Of a DNA stretch of 64,000 nt, positions 35,136-48,200 are shown one piece after another. Each line of letters begins with the position of its first letter. Within the stretch, counting starts at the first letter, position 1. The notes beneath the pieces were generated by a model. The model saw only the letters and a program-made list of their open reading frames with translations, did not search any database and had not been told where the DNA came from. Made by a program: the position numbers and the translations under genes. Where the stretch lies: positions 2,806,001-2,870,000 of the forward strand of contig NC_051087.1 of assembly GCF_901709675.1 (NCBI RefSeq). The letters run 5' to 3'. This DNA comes from Syngnathus acus (lineage: Eukaryota > Chordata > Actinopteri > Syngnathiformes > Syngnathidae).

Positions 35136-36558
35136 ACGTCCCCGAGAGGCTTTTTGGTGTAAAAGACTTGTGATGATTTTTTTTTTGGTGGGGGGCTTCT
35201 CTCGCTTATGGTTTTATGTTACAGTCCAGTACAATACTTCCAGCTATAGGCAAGAAAGAGGTAGCATCCAAACTATCTTGAGTCATTTTATCACTATGGG
35301 CGGGAAAAAAAAAAAAAAAATCATGTGAATTACTTTGTTAGATATTCCAAGGTGGCCGGCATGCTCTTTGAGGCTCCTACACTGATATTCTGTTTTTCGA
35401 TTTATTTTTCTCTCTCAGTTTTTTTCCCCTTACATGTTTATGAGCTTTATTAGTCTACGTTTCAGTTTTTTGCACTTTGCATCTATACAAGGGGGATGTG
35501 TAATATAAAATACAAGTGAGGACTTCTTTGCAATGGTGAGCGAAGCCATGTGTCGTTTGATGCGAAACTAACAAAGGCGCCGGTCTTATTTTTTTTTTTT
35601 GCACGTGGCCAAATGTAAAATAATACAAATGAGACGATTCCCGTACGATCAACTGCATTCACAGATTCTCAAACGAGAGCCGTCCTCACTCGATGGATTC
35701 GGAATAAAATTGTCCTTCCAATGGGACCAAACTAAAAAGCTCTTTTTTTTTATATCAACGTACTTAAAACCCCATTCGACTGATATGATGCACTTGAGTC
35801 TTAAAAATCATTTTACTGTGACATCGGTTGCAAATCTGTGAAAAATAACACACACACACACGTCTTATGGTACAATTGCATCCAGTGGTCCAAGTAGCCA
35901 AGGGAACGGGGTATTTATTGGTGGGTAGAGATGTGTTAATTAAGTCCAGTATTTTTTCCTTTTTTTTTATTTTTTATTCGGGAAAAAAAAAAAAATTCTT
36001 CTTGGTTTTAAGTGTCTGAGCAACGTCATGTGTCACTATACAACAGTCTTTTTTTTTGTCTTTCTTGACTTGGTGCTACACAAAGAAGGACGAAATATGC
36101 AGTGTTACGTATGTACAGTATTTACAAGGCCTCCTACCCATTTGTTTCGTAGTAAGTACTCACCACGAGTAATAAAATAATATCAAGTCCCCCAAAATGT
36201 TTAGAATTGCCTATATTTATCGAATATACCGCAAAGTATGATTCCAAAACTATTAGCATTTCAAAAACATTATTACCCTTGAAAGTCTTACATATGAAAA
36301 AAATATTGCACCGGAAGAGCATGTTGGTATCGCTTTTGCAATTGTCAAGCAATAACAAGATCGTTTGTAAGCTTGAACTTTTGAAAAGTAACTCAACTGA
36401 AACTTCAACTCTTGCCCAACATGTTACATCACAACATACAGTACACAGTATTTCCTTATCACTCGTTACTACTTTCCCATTTGCTGGGATTCGGAGGACT
36501 CTCAATTGATATCGTATATATCAAATCGGAATACCATTGAATCGAATCTTCCCACGTT

Positions 36559-36629
36559 AACTCATTCACTACCAATGACGGCTATAGACGTCAAATATCT
36601 ATTTTAACTGGGCCGGCAGTGAACGAGTT
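36559..36629. mobile_element. MITE-like element in the bnc2 3' UTR
   Basis: Terminal inverted repeats AACTCATTCACTACC (36559-36573) and GGCAGTGAACGAGTT (36615-36629) pair at 13 of 15 positions. The interior is CAATGACGGCTATAGACGTC and more. The ACTCATTCACTGCCATTGACGG sequence class is a familiar short teleost DNA element. Confidence 0.65.
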
Positions 36630-37367
36630 CGAATGGACCTGCTTGAGTCTTTAACATCATTTTCTGTCCGTTAAATCAATCTGTTCTCAAATGAATCCTT
36701 TCAGTTCAATTATTTTCATTTAGTCTGTAAATTCCACCCAGTTGAACGAGGAGGACTGTTCATTACTGTTGTCACGTCACTGAGCGAGTGCTTAAGTTCT
36801 TAATGTAGCTCACGCGAGATCAGATTGGTTTGTATAGATGCTTCGTTTTTTTTTTTTTTGTGATTTTGTTTTTTAGGCCCGTCTGAATTTGAACTGGAAC
36901 CTGTGAAAAGTCACCAGTCTTAAAAAACAATAATAAAAAATGTTGTAAATTCATATTGCTGATGTTTTGTGCCAATCATGCTTTAACGTTTTTAGGTAGT
37001 ACACTTAAGGACCTGTGTATATGTCTTAAAAAGAGTCACAGCCACGCGGCATTGCAAAGCGGGATGTATTTTGTGTGCTTTGCCGGGAAGAAAATGGTGA
37101 TTTCAGAAAACTCGTCGACACTGCAAAAAGTTACCGAAAAATGTGTTTCCCTTTTGCAGAAAAGAGGGAGAAAAAGTGGTCCTCATTCATTCCAAAAAAA
37201 TCAATTCTTATATTTTGTTTGTTTCTGTATCATAACTGTCCATGTTTAGTTTTTTTTGTTGTTTTTGCATAAAATGCATAAGGGTTTTGGGATGTAAATG
37301 GAATTTTATTCATATTTTGTCCAAATACCTCTTGTAATTTGTATCAGAATTCTTGTACAATTTTTAT

Positions 37368-37373
37368 ATTAAA
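37368..37373 (+). terminator. Candidate bnc2 polyadenylation signal ATTAAA
   Basis: ATTAAA is the commonest variant hexamer. It follows a T-rich stretch (TTGTACAATTTTTAT) and precedes TGTCACTGG and TTTGGCTTTTT stretches that could act as downstream elements. Upstream AATAAA hexamers at 35703, 36171 and 36932 could give shorter isoforms. Confidence 0.4.
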
Positions 37374-37683
37374 GATTTATCAGTCACTGGCATTTTGTCA
37401 CTGGACCTCATTTGGCTTTTTGCATGTTGCTGCACAAAATGCACACACACTGCCAGGTGTCAATCAAAGTGTGATATTTCAGCACCTTTTCTAGGGCCCT
37501 TTAATTACCTAAAGATAAAAGTCCTCGGGGAACAGGCTATCTTGACCAATTAGTGGACGATTAGATTAAAAGCGTTGGTAAAAGGCTAAGCGGAATGAGG
37601 CAACGCCGCTGCTGGTGTTTGCAAATTAGCAGGATGGTCACTGGAGGTGGCAAATAGCGCAGAATGACTCAAATTCAGACAAA

Positions 37684-37870
37684 AAAAATGACATATATAT
37701 ATATATATATAGATAAAATTTCATTATTTTTATTATTTTATTATATTTTATTATATATGTATATAAAATTATTATATTATTATTTATTATTTTATTATAT
37801 GTATATATAATTCTATTATTTATTATTTTATTATATATATATATATATATATATTATACAATTATATACA
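37684..37870. repeat. (AT)n and A/T-rich tandem segment
   Basis: Two (AT)n runs (about 37692-37710 and 37831-37855) flank repeated TTATTATTTTATTATAT words. Confidence 0.9.
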
Positions 37871-37940
37871 ATTATTTTATAATCAATTTGTGAGTAATAG
37901 TACAGTGACATTTAATTCAGTGTAAATACACACACTCAGG

Positions 37941-37962
37941 CACACACACACACACACACACA
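37941..37962. repeat. (CA)11 microsatellite
   Basis: Uninterrupted CA run following CTCAGG. Confidence 0.9.
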
Positions 37963-38899
37963 ACTGCATCTAGTGACTAATGCGTGGCAATCAATTTCCA
38001 TCCAGAACTAACTGAATGTAACTGATTGAAACTAGATGACAAAGAACAAGAATTTAGAAGACAAATTTAGAAATACAGTCCACCGTCACTGATTTAATCC
38101 CCGAGGTATTCATTCACATCCCAGAGTGCGATCCAAAAGACGACTCTGAGCCGACACACTTGATTTTCCATCTGAAAAGTAAACTTTAAGATAATTTTCT
38201 CCTGCCTAACATGACCCCCCCCCCCCTCGCTAGATGTCATTGATTTAGTTCTACACCAGTGAGGTCTGCAATGCTGGCTAATGCTATTGACGAGCCATCA
38301 GTCTTGTCCAGAAGTGTGGAGGCTTGCAGCTCTCCTTCCAAGGCAAAGAAGAGCGAGGAAGAAGGAGATGAGGGGAGAAAGAGGAGGAGAACTGGGAGGG
38401 GAGGAGGGAACATCAATGGACAGTGATGGAGAGCGGGGAAGAGGGCGAAGATGCAAGCGCAGCACGCAACACTCACACACCCTGTCCATGGTTTGGGAAC
38501 ACTAAATTAGAAAAAAGACAAAAGGGATGAGGAGAGGGAGAAACTGTAAACAGCCGCATCGATCCAACTAGTGTCGGGCAATTCAAAGCATTAGCGGCCC
38601 GCAACGTTTCGAGACGCACTCGGGTGAGCGGGAAAAGTTTGCGGCAACAACACGCCAGCGAGAAACACGCTTGAGGAGACGCCAGATGGTAACAAAAATA
38701 AATTCACTCGATTCCCGCCTCTAATCATCTAAAAAAAGCCGTTGCCTCCTTTCATACGTTCGCCTTAGCTCGGCTAGCGCGCGAGTTAGCTCGGCTTCAA
38801 CGAGGCTACGCTAGCGCGGCGGGAAACGAAGGGGTTAAGCCGGAGAGGAGAAATGAAAAAAGCCCTTTGGCAACCCTGGGACAGAGGGAACGCTGAACT

Positions 38900-39270
38900 C
38901 ATCACAAACTCCTCGGCTGGCATCCGCCGGCGCATAATGACCCCGACAAGACGGGAATCCCTTTTAATTAAAGTGAAGGCAGATCAGTTAAGCAGATGGA
39001 TGCCGACAAATATTAGGGGAAATAGAATGTTTAATGGCCTGTGCACTTATCGCCGGCTATTTTCCGCGCCCGCGCCCGAACTGATAAACAGGACGGGGAG
39101 CCTTGTTAATCAACCTTACAACCTTTAAAGCCCGAGATAAGAGAATAATTCGGGATCTTTGTAAATTAGCTTGAGATGCGGCTCGCACTCTGGGCCGAGC
39201 GGCCGGGAGAATTTCTATCAGGGTAATAGCCTTGCGCCGCCGTGGAGAACTTTCGGGGCGCAAAGCAGGG
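38900..39270. other. Candidate conserved noncoding block downstream of bnc2
   Basis: About 370 bp free of simple repeats, with CTTTTAATTAAAGTG (palindromic core), GTTTAATGGCC, CTGATAAACAGG (forkhead-like), CTTGTTAATCAACC (HNF1-like), GAGATAAGAG (GATA-like) and GTAAATTAGC. The density of such cores in unique sequence suggests an enhancer; this is unverified. Confidence 0.3.
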
Positions 39271-39929
39271 AAGATAGTTTCCTGCCATTTGCTTGAATTT
39301 TTTTTGGTTGTTATTATGATTATAGTTGGGGTTTGACCCTCTTTGCCGTCTTCTTATCGGTCACACGGGAGAGTACCCGAACTCATCTACAGGGGGGAAT
39401 TGGAGATGGTGGCCCGCCGGAGAAGGTTAAGGGGAAGTCTACCCTCACAAAGTCAAATTATTGACTGTGATGTTTTTGTTTTTTTTACATAAACTACAGT
39501 TATGATCAAATTTGTCTTTTGCTATTTTCTAATGCAATGCACTGCTGGAAAAAAATTATTTGGTTACGGTATGAATAATTTTGGGCACATATTTATCTAA
39601 CGTAAACCGAGAAAAATTGGTTTCGTTCTCTCGAACAAGAAACAATGACTCGGGCTTTCCTCCAAATAGCCAGCAGGAAGAGCATTATCATTTCCATGTT
39701 TTTCTTTAAGAGCGCTTCCTCCCTGGCCTCTTGAAAAATAAAAAGGATGGAGGAGGAGGGAGGAGCAGATTGAAAGTAATTACAGGGAGAAACATGAACA
39801 TTTATCATTGGTGCTTTGGGACTTGAAATGTTCAATCGCCCCCAAAAATCAAACCGTCGGCCATCGCGGGGCTGACGGGCGGTGATGGTAGCACAAACGC
39901 CGACCCAGACTGCTGCCATATGTTGGTCT

Positions 39930-39999
39930 GGCTCATGCCAGCAGCCAACGTGCTGAACAACGCACCTCGAGCCGTGAAATCCGTGCCTTGGCATGAGCC
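39930..39999. repeat. Perfect 11-bp inverted repeat
   Basis: GGCTCATGCCA (39930-39940) and TGGCATGAGCC (39989-39999), 48-nt loop. No known RNA family recognised. Confidence 0.6.
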
Positions 40000-42900
40000 T
40001 CGAAGAAGTTTGCAACCAGCCCCCTACCCGAAAAAAAAAAAAGTCGCCAAATGTTTTGTCCTGACTTTGTGGTGTCAGACTGCAAACACGTTGCGGCCCA
40101 TTATTGCCTCAGCGCACACACGCATAATGGTCATGGAGAACATCCCAGATTGCAATGGGTCACACCTGGTTATGCTTCTTCATCCCCCTGGCCACCCCCT
40201 CCTCTCGCTCGGCTCGCCGGTTCCCACACCGGCGGCATCTGGAAGCGATTGGCGGCAGAGTCACAGCGAGCCATAAAGCCCTCAAATGCTCGCAAAAAGG
40301 CACGCGGGCTAGAACGTCAAACAATGTTGGCCCAACGGGCTGCCAACAGACACAGCGCATCTTGAACCCGGACAAACCCCACTGCTCATTTTTTATCCGC
40401 CGTGAATTATTCCTCCCCTCCCTCCTTCACAAAGCACCACCTGGGAATGACTTTCACATTTTTAAACCCTAAATGGAATCGGGACTGATGCTTGTCCGAG
40501 TCGGTTGGACTCCCGATGGACGTGACGCAAGTATTTTGGAGCCAGAAAAAAACATTTGAAAGAGCCACCAGATTGCCGTATGTCGACATGTAAAATCAAA
40601 GTTCCTAAAAAATATAATAAACAATGGACAATAGGAAAAGGACAACATCACTGAAGGGCACCGAAGGCGAGCTCTCGGGAGAATAGCCGAGAGCCATTGT
40701 CACACTAGCGACGAAGATGAGCGTGTCACAGCCTTATAACGCGCCTATCGATTGTCCGTATCCGTTACGGAGACTGAAAAGCTCGTCTCAAATTCGATAC
40801 GCTCTTAAAAGGGCCTCCAAACAGAAGACAGCAGCAAGAACAAAGCCTTTGCGACTGAAATGATGCGAAATGATAAGTGGCTTCAGGTTAGCTTGCCGGC
40901 TGTTAGCAAGTTAGCATTCAGTCATATTGGATTGAATTAAATCCAACTTAATTTAACCCTTTATCACATGATTCCATAATAGAGAGTAACATTCGCACTA
41001 ATAACACACTGATAATGTTTTCAGCTAAAACTAAACCAAAGTAGTCAGGCAATATGCTAGCATGTCAACGGTTAGCATGGTAGCATTTGAACTCTTGCCA
41101 TTGGAAACAGGAGAAAATATACAATCCTTATCTGTCAGGCTATTCTTTTCCACTTTCTCTGAGTCGTATCTCCCCCACCTTTCTGTGGCATGAAAAATGT
41201 TGGCCCGCCACTGAAGCACAAAAATCTGCGCTGGAGCCATTTCAAGCCAGCGTTTTATTGCAAACAAATGCTGCCTTTGATACCCGCTGCAATAGGCGAT
41301 ACTCGAGTGTTTGTTTGTGCTGGAGGTGAAAAAGATTTGCTAACATTTGGAAGGAAGACAAGCCGGTGAAACTGAAGGCAGGCGCAGAAAAAAAAATGTC
41401 GTGCGGGAGCTGGTAATGATTTTCCACTCATTAGAGGGAAGCTTGAAGTGCGCGTCGGAAACCTTAGCCGTGGAAATCTGACAAGACAAGATTGCGGTTC
41501 CGCACGTTCTTCTCCAAGAGCAGACATTTTCAAGGTAACATTTCCACATCCCATTAGCTTGTGGTCAACGTACCAATTGGATCCAGCCAGACGCTTTCAT
41601 TGGGGCAAAACGGCATTTCTGACCTTGTTGCCTCTCAAGTAAAAAGACATTACAGGCGTTGGATAAATATGTTGGATTCGCTCTCATGACAAGGACCACA
41701 ATGGATTTATTTTTTTAGCGTGTAGAAATGCTTAGTTCTACGCGAAAAAAATATTACATGGTCATTTTAACCTGTCAATCGAAACAAGCAATGGACAATA
41801 AGATTTACCAAAGAGGAAGTGCTGTGGTGTAAATTAGCGGGATGGGTGGAATTGTTCAAGAGATGACCCTTTGCCTGGTCCCTGCTTCTCCTTCCACACA
41901 CAAACACCCTTGAACATCTCCCATTAAGCCTCCATAAATCTGATAAGCCACCGGTGTGGCTTCTGCGGCCAATCCAAAGCCCCTCGTCAAGGGGGGACTT
42001 CAAAGTGGAGCTCGAACCCGCGAAAGATGCCGGGCCGATGTCATTATCCGAGTCTTTCCTCCGACCGACTTCCCATTGACGCCGTGGCACCCGTGAGGAC
42101 TGATGACTTTGAAGCTGCTCTTCCCATCGGCCCCTCCCTTCCCCCTTTTGCTCATTACGCTTGCGGAGGGACAGCAAATGCAAACATATGCTAACTCACG
42201 CCGCTCACTGTGGCGTCCGGCCGCATCAGCACGGCCAAAGGACCACTTCCTCCGTCAGCACTTGGCGGACATCTGTGCCGTGCCAGGCCCCCCCCCACCT
42301 CTGCCACAACGGCCCGAGAAGATAAACGAGCACGTCCGTCCATAAACGAGAAGAACTAAAACTAGTCGAATGGACTGATTTTCAAAATAAAGTTGTGTTG
42401 GTATTTCCTCAAATGGCCTTCCAGACAGTGGGGGCAAAAGCGGCCATTTTGTCAAAAAAAAGGTAGTAAGGAGCACGCAGCGGTCAGCATACTTTTTCAA
42501 TAAACGTGTCCAAATGATTTCATAGCGCAAAGAAGGATCGGCTCCGTTTTCGAACTGCGGAGGGAAGACGATGAAATGAAGATGACAGAAAGGTGACGGG
42601 AATAACCCAAAAGCCCACGCTTGAGTTTTTTGTCCGAGTGCAACATCATGATTCACCTAACAAAAGTTGTGCTCCAAAAAAACAAAATTCTGTGTCCAGC
42701 CCGGGCTGGGGCGGAGGAGATGATAGAAGGCGTGGAGTAAGGGAGGGATAGCGCTCGCTATTCCCTGGGTGACGGGCCCTGGCGAAGGAACTGAGAGGTG
42801 TTTTTGGCTTGGCTTGCGTTCGGGGAGAGTGCAGCCTTCTCCCAGAAGGAGGCTATAAAAAGACAAAGGAGACAGGGAGGCCATGTGGAGAGAGACTGTT

Positions 42901-43689
42901 GAAAGGGAGCAAACACCCACTCCAAAATCCCACCGCAGCCACCATCGCACCACGGCTGGGAAGAAGACACACAGCAGATCAAATAAACATGATACTAAAT
43001 TCCTGCTGGTAACATGCACGCACGTTAATGCCAAAAACAAAACAAAAATGCCATGAACTTTTGTCTTGGTCGGGCGTGAAACGTGACAAAGCCCTGACAA
43101 TTCCAGATGGGCTGATTTGTGGATACATTTGAAAGATCGTAGTGCCGCGCTGAAGATGGAACTTTGGAAACGCGTTAAAATAGTGACAACTCGTTCCTTT
43201 CGTAAAATAAGCTACGTTAGCACTAGCGAGACTCGATAATGCATCCGAGAGCCCCTGATGGCCACATGCACAACATAGAGAACACATGGTTTCACCAGAG
43301 GGGAGGGGGCGAGGGGCATGTTTTGTCGGACCTCACATGTCTGAACCGTGAGGTAAAATCTTGGCCGTCCTTTGAGGACAAAGGGCATAAAACATCGAAC
43401 ATTCCTGCTGCAACACAAATCAAAATGAAACGCGTCCAAAGCCCGTCTCTGGCTTTGGTTTGAACTCGCCGTCTTGGCCACCATCGCCGCCTGCCAACGG
43501 GCATCAAATCCGGCAACTTGTGATGGGATGGAAGGGGAGGAAGATGAGACGTGAATAATGGGATGTGCTCGATCCAATCGGGAATATTTACAGCGTATCA
43601 TCCGGGAATGTGAAGGTGTTGGACCATCGCCTGGGTGAATGCGTTCCCTATGTGAGGGCCACATCGGGGCAAGACGTAGGCAGATGCTC

Positions 43690-43815
43690 TCTTTTACCAT
43701 TTGGAGTCAAACCCCGCTTATTCACGACTCGTTTTTACGCCCGCTGTAACACTGCAAGTTACCACCGGATGGCGCCAAAGCGCTGATTGATAGTAAAGTA
43801 GTAATTGGTGTTTAC
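43690..43815. mobile_element. Probable dispersed repeat with CTCF-like motif
   Basis: AAACCCCGCTTATTCACGA, then TACCACCGGATGGCGCCAAA and GCTGATTGATAGTAAAG, resembles a common fish repeat (CCCCGCTTATTCGCGG...GCCACTAGATGGCGC). CCACCGGATGGCGCC at 43762-43776 fits the CTCF core with one mismatch. Confidence 0.35.
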
Positions 43816-45180
43816 TACGGGGGAGTGGCAGCTTAACCTGAACATGGGAGGTCTAAATAGTCAAATGCGTAACCGGTGGAGGAAACAAAGCATGCCCATT
43901 AAGGTTGTGAATCCCCCGGGAGTCCGCAACCTGGCACGGCTCGAGCCCCTCAAGGTCATTGTTCCGATCTTTTATAAGCCCATTAGAATTTTACCCATCA
44001 AATGGAAGCGCCTGTTCCTACCAGTGGATCTTTTATTGAAGTCTGAGGCCTTTTTTGTTTTTTTTGTTTTTTTTGTCTGCACCGTGCGGTCAAGCTGGAA
44101 GCCATTACGCCGACATCTCGCCATCTGTTCCCGCGCAGCTCGCGTATGCATCGCGCCAATTACATATTGTTGTTCTTTTTGACATGTAATGTTTTTCATA
44201 ATCAGATAATTGCTCGACCCTTCAAGCTAAAGCTAAACAGATTTTTTTTCTTCCCCCCCATTCGCTCTCTTCTGTGAAATAATGCGCCAAAACTGCTTCC
44301 TCGACACAGGAGGGATGAATTTTTTTTTTTTTTTTTTGCTTTCCTTGAGGACATTTTGTAAGAATTACCAATGAGAATAATTACGTGAGGAAGGAAGAAC
44401 CGCGTCGTCCGCGACAAGAATCTGTCAGTGTCTAAATAGTTGCATATGAAAAGAGCCGCAAAGCACGGCGATGAGGGCAGATCTCCTGATTGGAGGAGAT
44501 GATATGCAGCCGCATGACTCAATCAAGCAGCAGGCGCTCGGCGTTCACATCTGTGCGGCCGGCTCGCCTCCATATGCGCAACGCCGCGAATACTCCGCAC
44601 ATCCTCTTAAAGATATAAACATTATTCTTGGAGGCTCGAGAAATGAACTTTAATGGTCGGGTCTGAAACCGTGATATGTCTTTAGGAGCAGACCTTCGCT
44701 TCTTCTCATGTGTTAAGATCTGTGAAAGATTGGAGAAGAAACCTCAGGAATCTGGCCTTCTGTTATTGAGCCGCTTTGTAGCGTCGACTCAAATGTATGA
44801 TTACAATTTGTAAGATTGCTTACAGCACAAGTTACCCGGAAACTTTGTGAAAATATACAGCCGAGCCGCTGAGGTCCGAGACGATTCGTTTCGGGATTTT
44901 CCGATTCTTCCCCCCATAGGACGTAATTAAATACAAATAATCTGCTCTCTTGCCATTTTAATGTCGTTTAATTTAACGTCGAGGTTCATGTGACAGGCGT
45001 GTTGTCACAAGCCAGTAGGCATGACTCCTTGTGACTGGCTGCAAGTTGGAGAAAAATAAAAAGATTCAAGACTTGGGGCTCTACAACTAACCATATAGCT
45101 TTACCCTTGAGTTGTCATGGTAACAAAAAAAAAAGCCATTGGGAGGATTGTCTTTAAATAGCTCCTTCTAAACAGGCTGA

Positions 45181-45298
45181 TTCAAATAAATAAACAAAAT
45201 ATAAATAAATAAATAAATTGATTGACAGATAAATAGATAAATGAATGAATGAATAAATAAATAAATAAATTGATTAAAAAAATATATATATATGCATG
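45181..45298. repeat. (AAAT)n / (GAAT)n tetranucleotide tract
   Basis: Successive AAAT, GATA and GAAT units; the word AAATAAATTGATTGA or close occurs twice (about 45211-45225 and 45260-45276). The tract ends in an (AT)n run. Confidence 0.9.
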
Positions 45299-48200
45299 GC
45301 ATGTTATTATCCTTGATCGTCTTTCGACCAAAGCATATCACGGGCATTTTATTAAGAAACTCAGCAGCAGCCTAAGCGGATGTTTTTTGGGGGGGGGGTT
45401 TTCCCTTAAATCATCATCACATGCTTGTCCTTTAGCAAGCCACAACGCGTCGGGTGTCCTGCGGCTTGCTTTTCAAGAGGACACCGAGCTCCCTGAATTG
45501 AATTAAACAGTAAATACTGTTTGTGTTTTTTGTCCCCACTTCCTGTTTACTGGAAGTCCCATTGGTGTCTTGGAGCGTTTGCTCTCTTGCTCACATCGCA
45601 TCGGTCTCTCGCAGAAGGACAGGAACACTGTCGACTTTCTGCTCCACAGATGAAACGCATTAGCAAATGCATGGCGAGGGACACTGTGGGGGCGAGTGGG
45701 GGAATCCCCTCTCGCTTCCAAAGACATCAGCATTTTTTCGCAAATTTGCAATTAGTCTTAAGGGCCGGTGTAAATTAGGTCTCCTGACAAATGAACTACC
45801 GAGACGGGACATGAAGTTTCAATAAATCTGAGAGGCTGCTCAGGGCGTTGGTGTCCTTTTACTCTTCAGCTTCAAGAGAGAGTCCCAGTAGGCAGCAGTG
45901 GGGGGATAAGGGGGGGGGGGTCCACAGAACACGCCCAAAAGAGGAGCGCTCACCGCAGGGAGTCGCACGCCCAAGTTCCTGCCTCACCCTTCTTAAGGCT
46001 CCGTGATTGAATGCGGAAAAATGACTTCAGGATGGGGACACCAGAAGGGGCGGGGAGGGTGGAATGCTGCTCAGAAGTAAACGCTAACGCGGCTAACTAG
46101 CGTAGCATGTCCTATCTCTATGGAGGACTTTGTTCCCATTTAGGCGGGAGTGTAGAATTGCTTTTCAGCGGAATTTAAACCTGTTAACGGCGAGCCGGCG
46201 CTGTCGTTGATTTGTTCTGGCGCCTCGTTGGAAAAAAAGTTAAAGTCTTTTTTAAAAGACAACTCGCGCCCAAGGCCGGCTTGCCCGTGCATCAATTTAC
46301 GCGTTTGCTTCCGAAGGCTTCTCGACAAGTATGACAGCTAATGGAATTGTCCGAGGAAGCTCGAGCAAAAGGATCGAGTTCAAATGGATCCCTCGTTATT
46401 GTCCGTTTAATCCGATTGGACAAAATAACACGCCGCAATAAAGTGCTGCTTTAAAGTAGGAGGAACCCATTTTAAAAATAAAAAGTGAGCGGCGGCAAAG
46501 TGACGACAAAGCGAGCGAATGTCGGACGTGACTATGGATCGCATTAAAGGCCCATTTGTCCGGATTACCTGCGTGAAAGGCAGCAGAGACTTGGAACGGC
46601 GGCGAGTGAGAACAATAATGCGGTGGCAGGAGGGACTACTTTACAAGGTTACGCACAGATGTAACCCCGAAGATTGAATTGCTCAGCGTCTGGCTACTTG
46701 GAATGTACTGCCTGAGACGATGGACGCCGCTGCCTCATGTTACACCGTGATGTGTACAGAATCATCTTAGAAACGATGTGAGGACTTTAAGACATTCTTA
46801 CTTGCTATGGTCAAGCACTCCTGCCCAGCCAGCCACACACACTTTGTTGTTTCAGCATTCACACTTCTTTTTTTCACTTTTTTTGCTTGTGCCAATTATT
46901 TTGGCATGCAACTTCTTCCATAATTTGTCAGACTCACTTTATTACAATTTCAATATATTCTAAAAAAAAAATTGGCTTTGCAGGCTATTATTCTTCTCTT
47001 TCCAAAAATGTACAGTTTTTTCAAGATTTAACATTTTCAACCAAAAACTACCCATTCATTTTTAATGGGGCATTCAACTTAACAGATTCAAAACATTCAG
47101 CACATTTAGGTCCGCTTGGTAATGATTTTCAACATGCCAAAAATGTCTACTTCCCACAAAAAAAAAAGTCCCCATTTAATCCCATTTACCATAATAAATA
47201 TCATTCCGTATCATTCAACTTGCATCCAAAAAACATCCAATAGGTGACTTCACTCATGTTAAACGTACGCAGGGGTCCACTGCATTCGTTTCTCCGTGAC
47301 CTTTTGGTAATTGTATAATTTTGACTTGAAATGTTTCCCCGTTGAGAACGCCCTGATCCAAGCCAGATGTGTTTTTTAACCACTGTTATATAATAAGGGC
47401 TACACAATGCAAAGCATTAAGTCAGGAAGGTTGCAGACGTGCCGTATTGTTTCATGAAGTGATGACAAACATGCTTTGGCACAGAAAACTGCAGAGCGGT
47501 AAATGAAGGCCTGAAGGGAACGAGGGAGGAAGCGAGAACGTCGTGCGCCGCAAAATCCGAATCACATTCGATAATTTGACAACTGCTAAATTATTGCTCT
47601 TTGCACTCCTTGAAAAGTCAACAGTCCAATCGCAATATTGGACCAGTTCAGGGTGTTTCTCAAAACAATGAAAGTTTAGAGAAGAAGTCGACCATAAATA
47701 TTCACCTCAGAGCGATCAAGTCGAAAGAACATCATATTTGGTCGCAGGCATCGGAAAATCCTCACAGCCGTGACTTGTCCTTTGCATTCGCGACTGCCAA
47801 AATAATCAGAATCAACTCATCCAAATCAACTCGTGGGCCTGTTGGTCAACATTTACGAGCTTCCCAATCACCCAAAATACTGTTCAACCGTGACCGTCTT
47901 TAACATTGGCGGGTCCGATTGTAGAGTGACGCAGTGGTAATGCTAAACTTAATGGGATGTAGCTTTGCTAAGATGCCAAAGCTAACAATTTCTCAGATCA
48001 GCAAATTTAGCTGCATCATCACCCAAGGATACATAACACCAGAATTGGATCGGTCGTTCGGGAGTTTTCCAAATTTCCCGATGGCCACCCTGACACTTCT
48101 ACGACAGAAGTGTATTTTAATGTAGGTCAACAAGTGAATGTTTATGTTCACATAGCCTTCCAACCTACGTCGAATGCAAGCCATCAATTCTCCAGGAGCG

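Larger units (their letters stand above)
34827..37390 (+). other. bnc2: bnc2 3' UTR (3' end inferred)
   Basis: The stretch after the stop is A/T-rich with long poly(A)/(T) runs (34860-34877, 35302-35317, about 35970-35993). Canonical AATAAA hexamers lie at 35703-35708, 36171-36176 and 36932-36937. An ATTAAA at 37368-37373 sits about 20 nt before a T/G-containing stretch and is my preferred main end. A TGTAAATA Pumilio-type element is at 35128-35135, and a GCACTTT miR-17-family-type seed match at 35472-35478; both are motif matches only. A 71-bp MITE-like element lies at 36559-36629. Human BNC2 also has a long 3' UTR. Transcript reads would settle the end. Confidence 0.6.
37391..45180. other. 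Intergenic flank, no gene seen
   Basis: Downstream of bnc2. It contains A/T-rich sequence with (AT)n at 37684-37870, (CA)11 at 37941-37962, C12 at about 38215-38226, a candidate noncoding block at 38900-39270, an 11-bp inverted repeat at 39930-39999, a CTCF-like motif at 43762-43776 and T18 at 44320-44337. Open frames on both strands are short and featureless. Confidence 0.7.
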
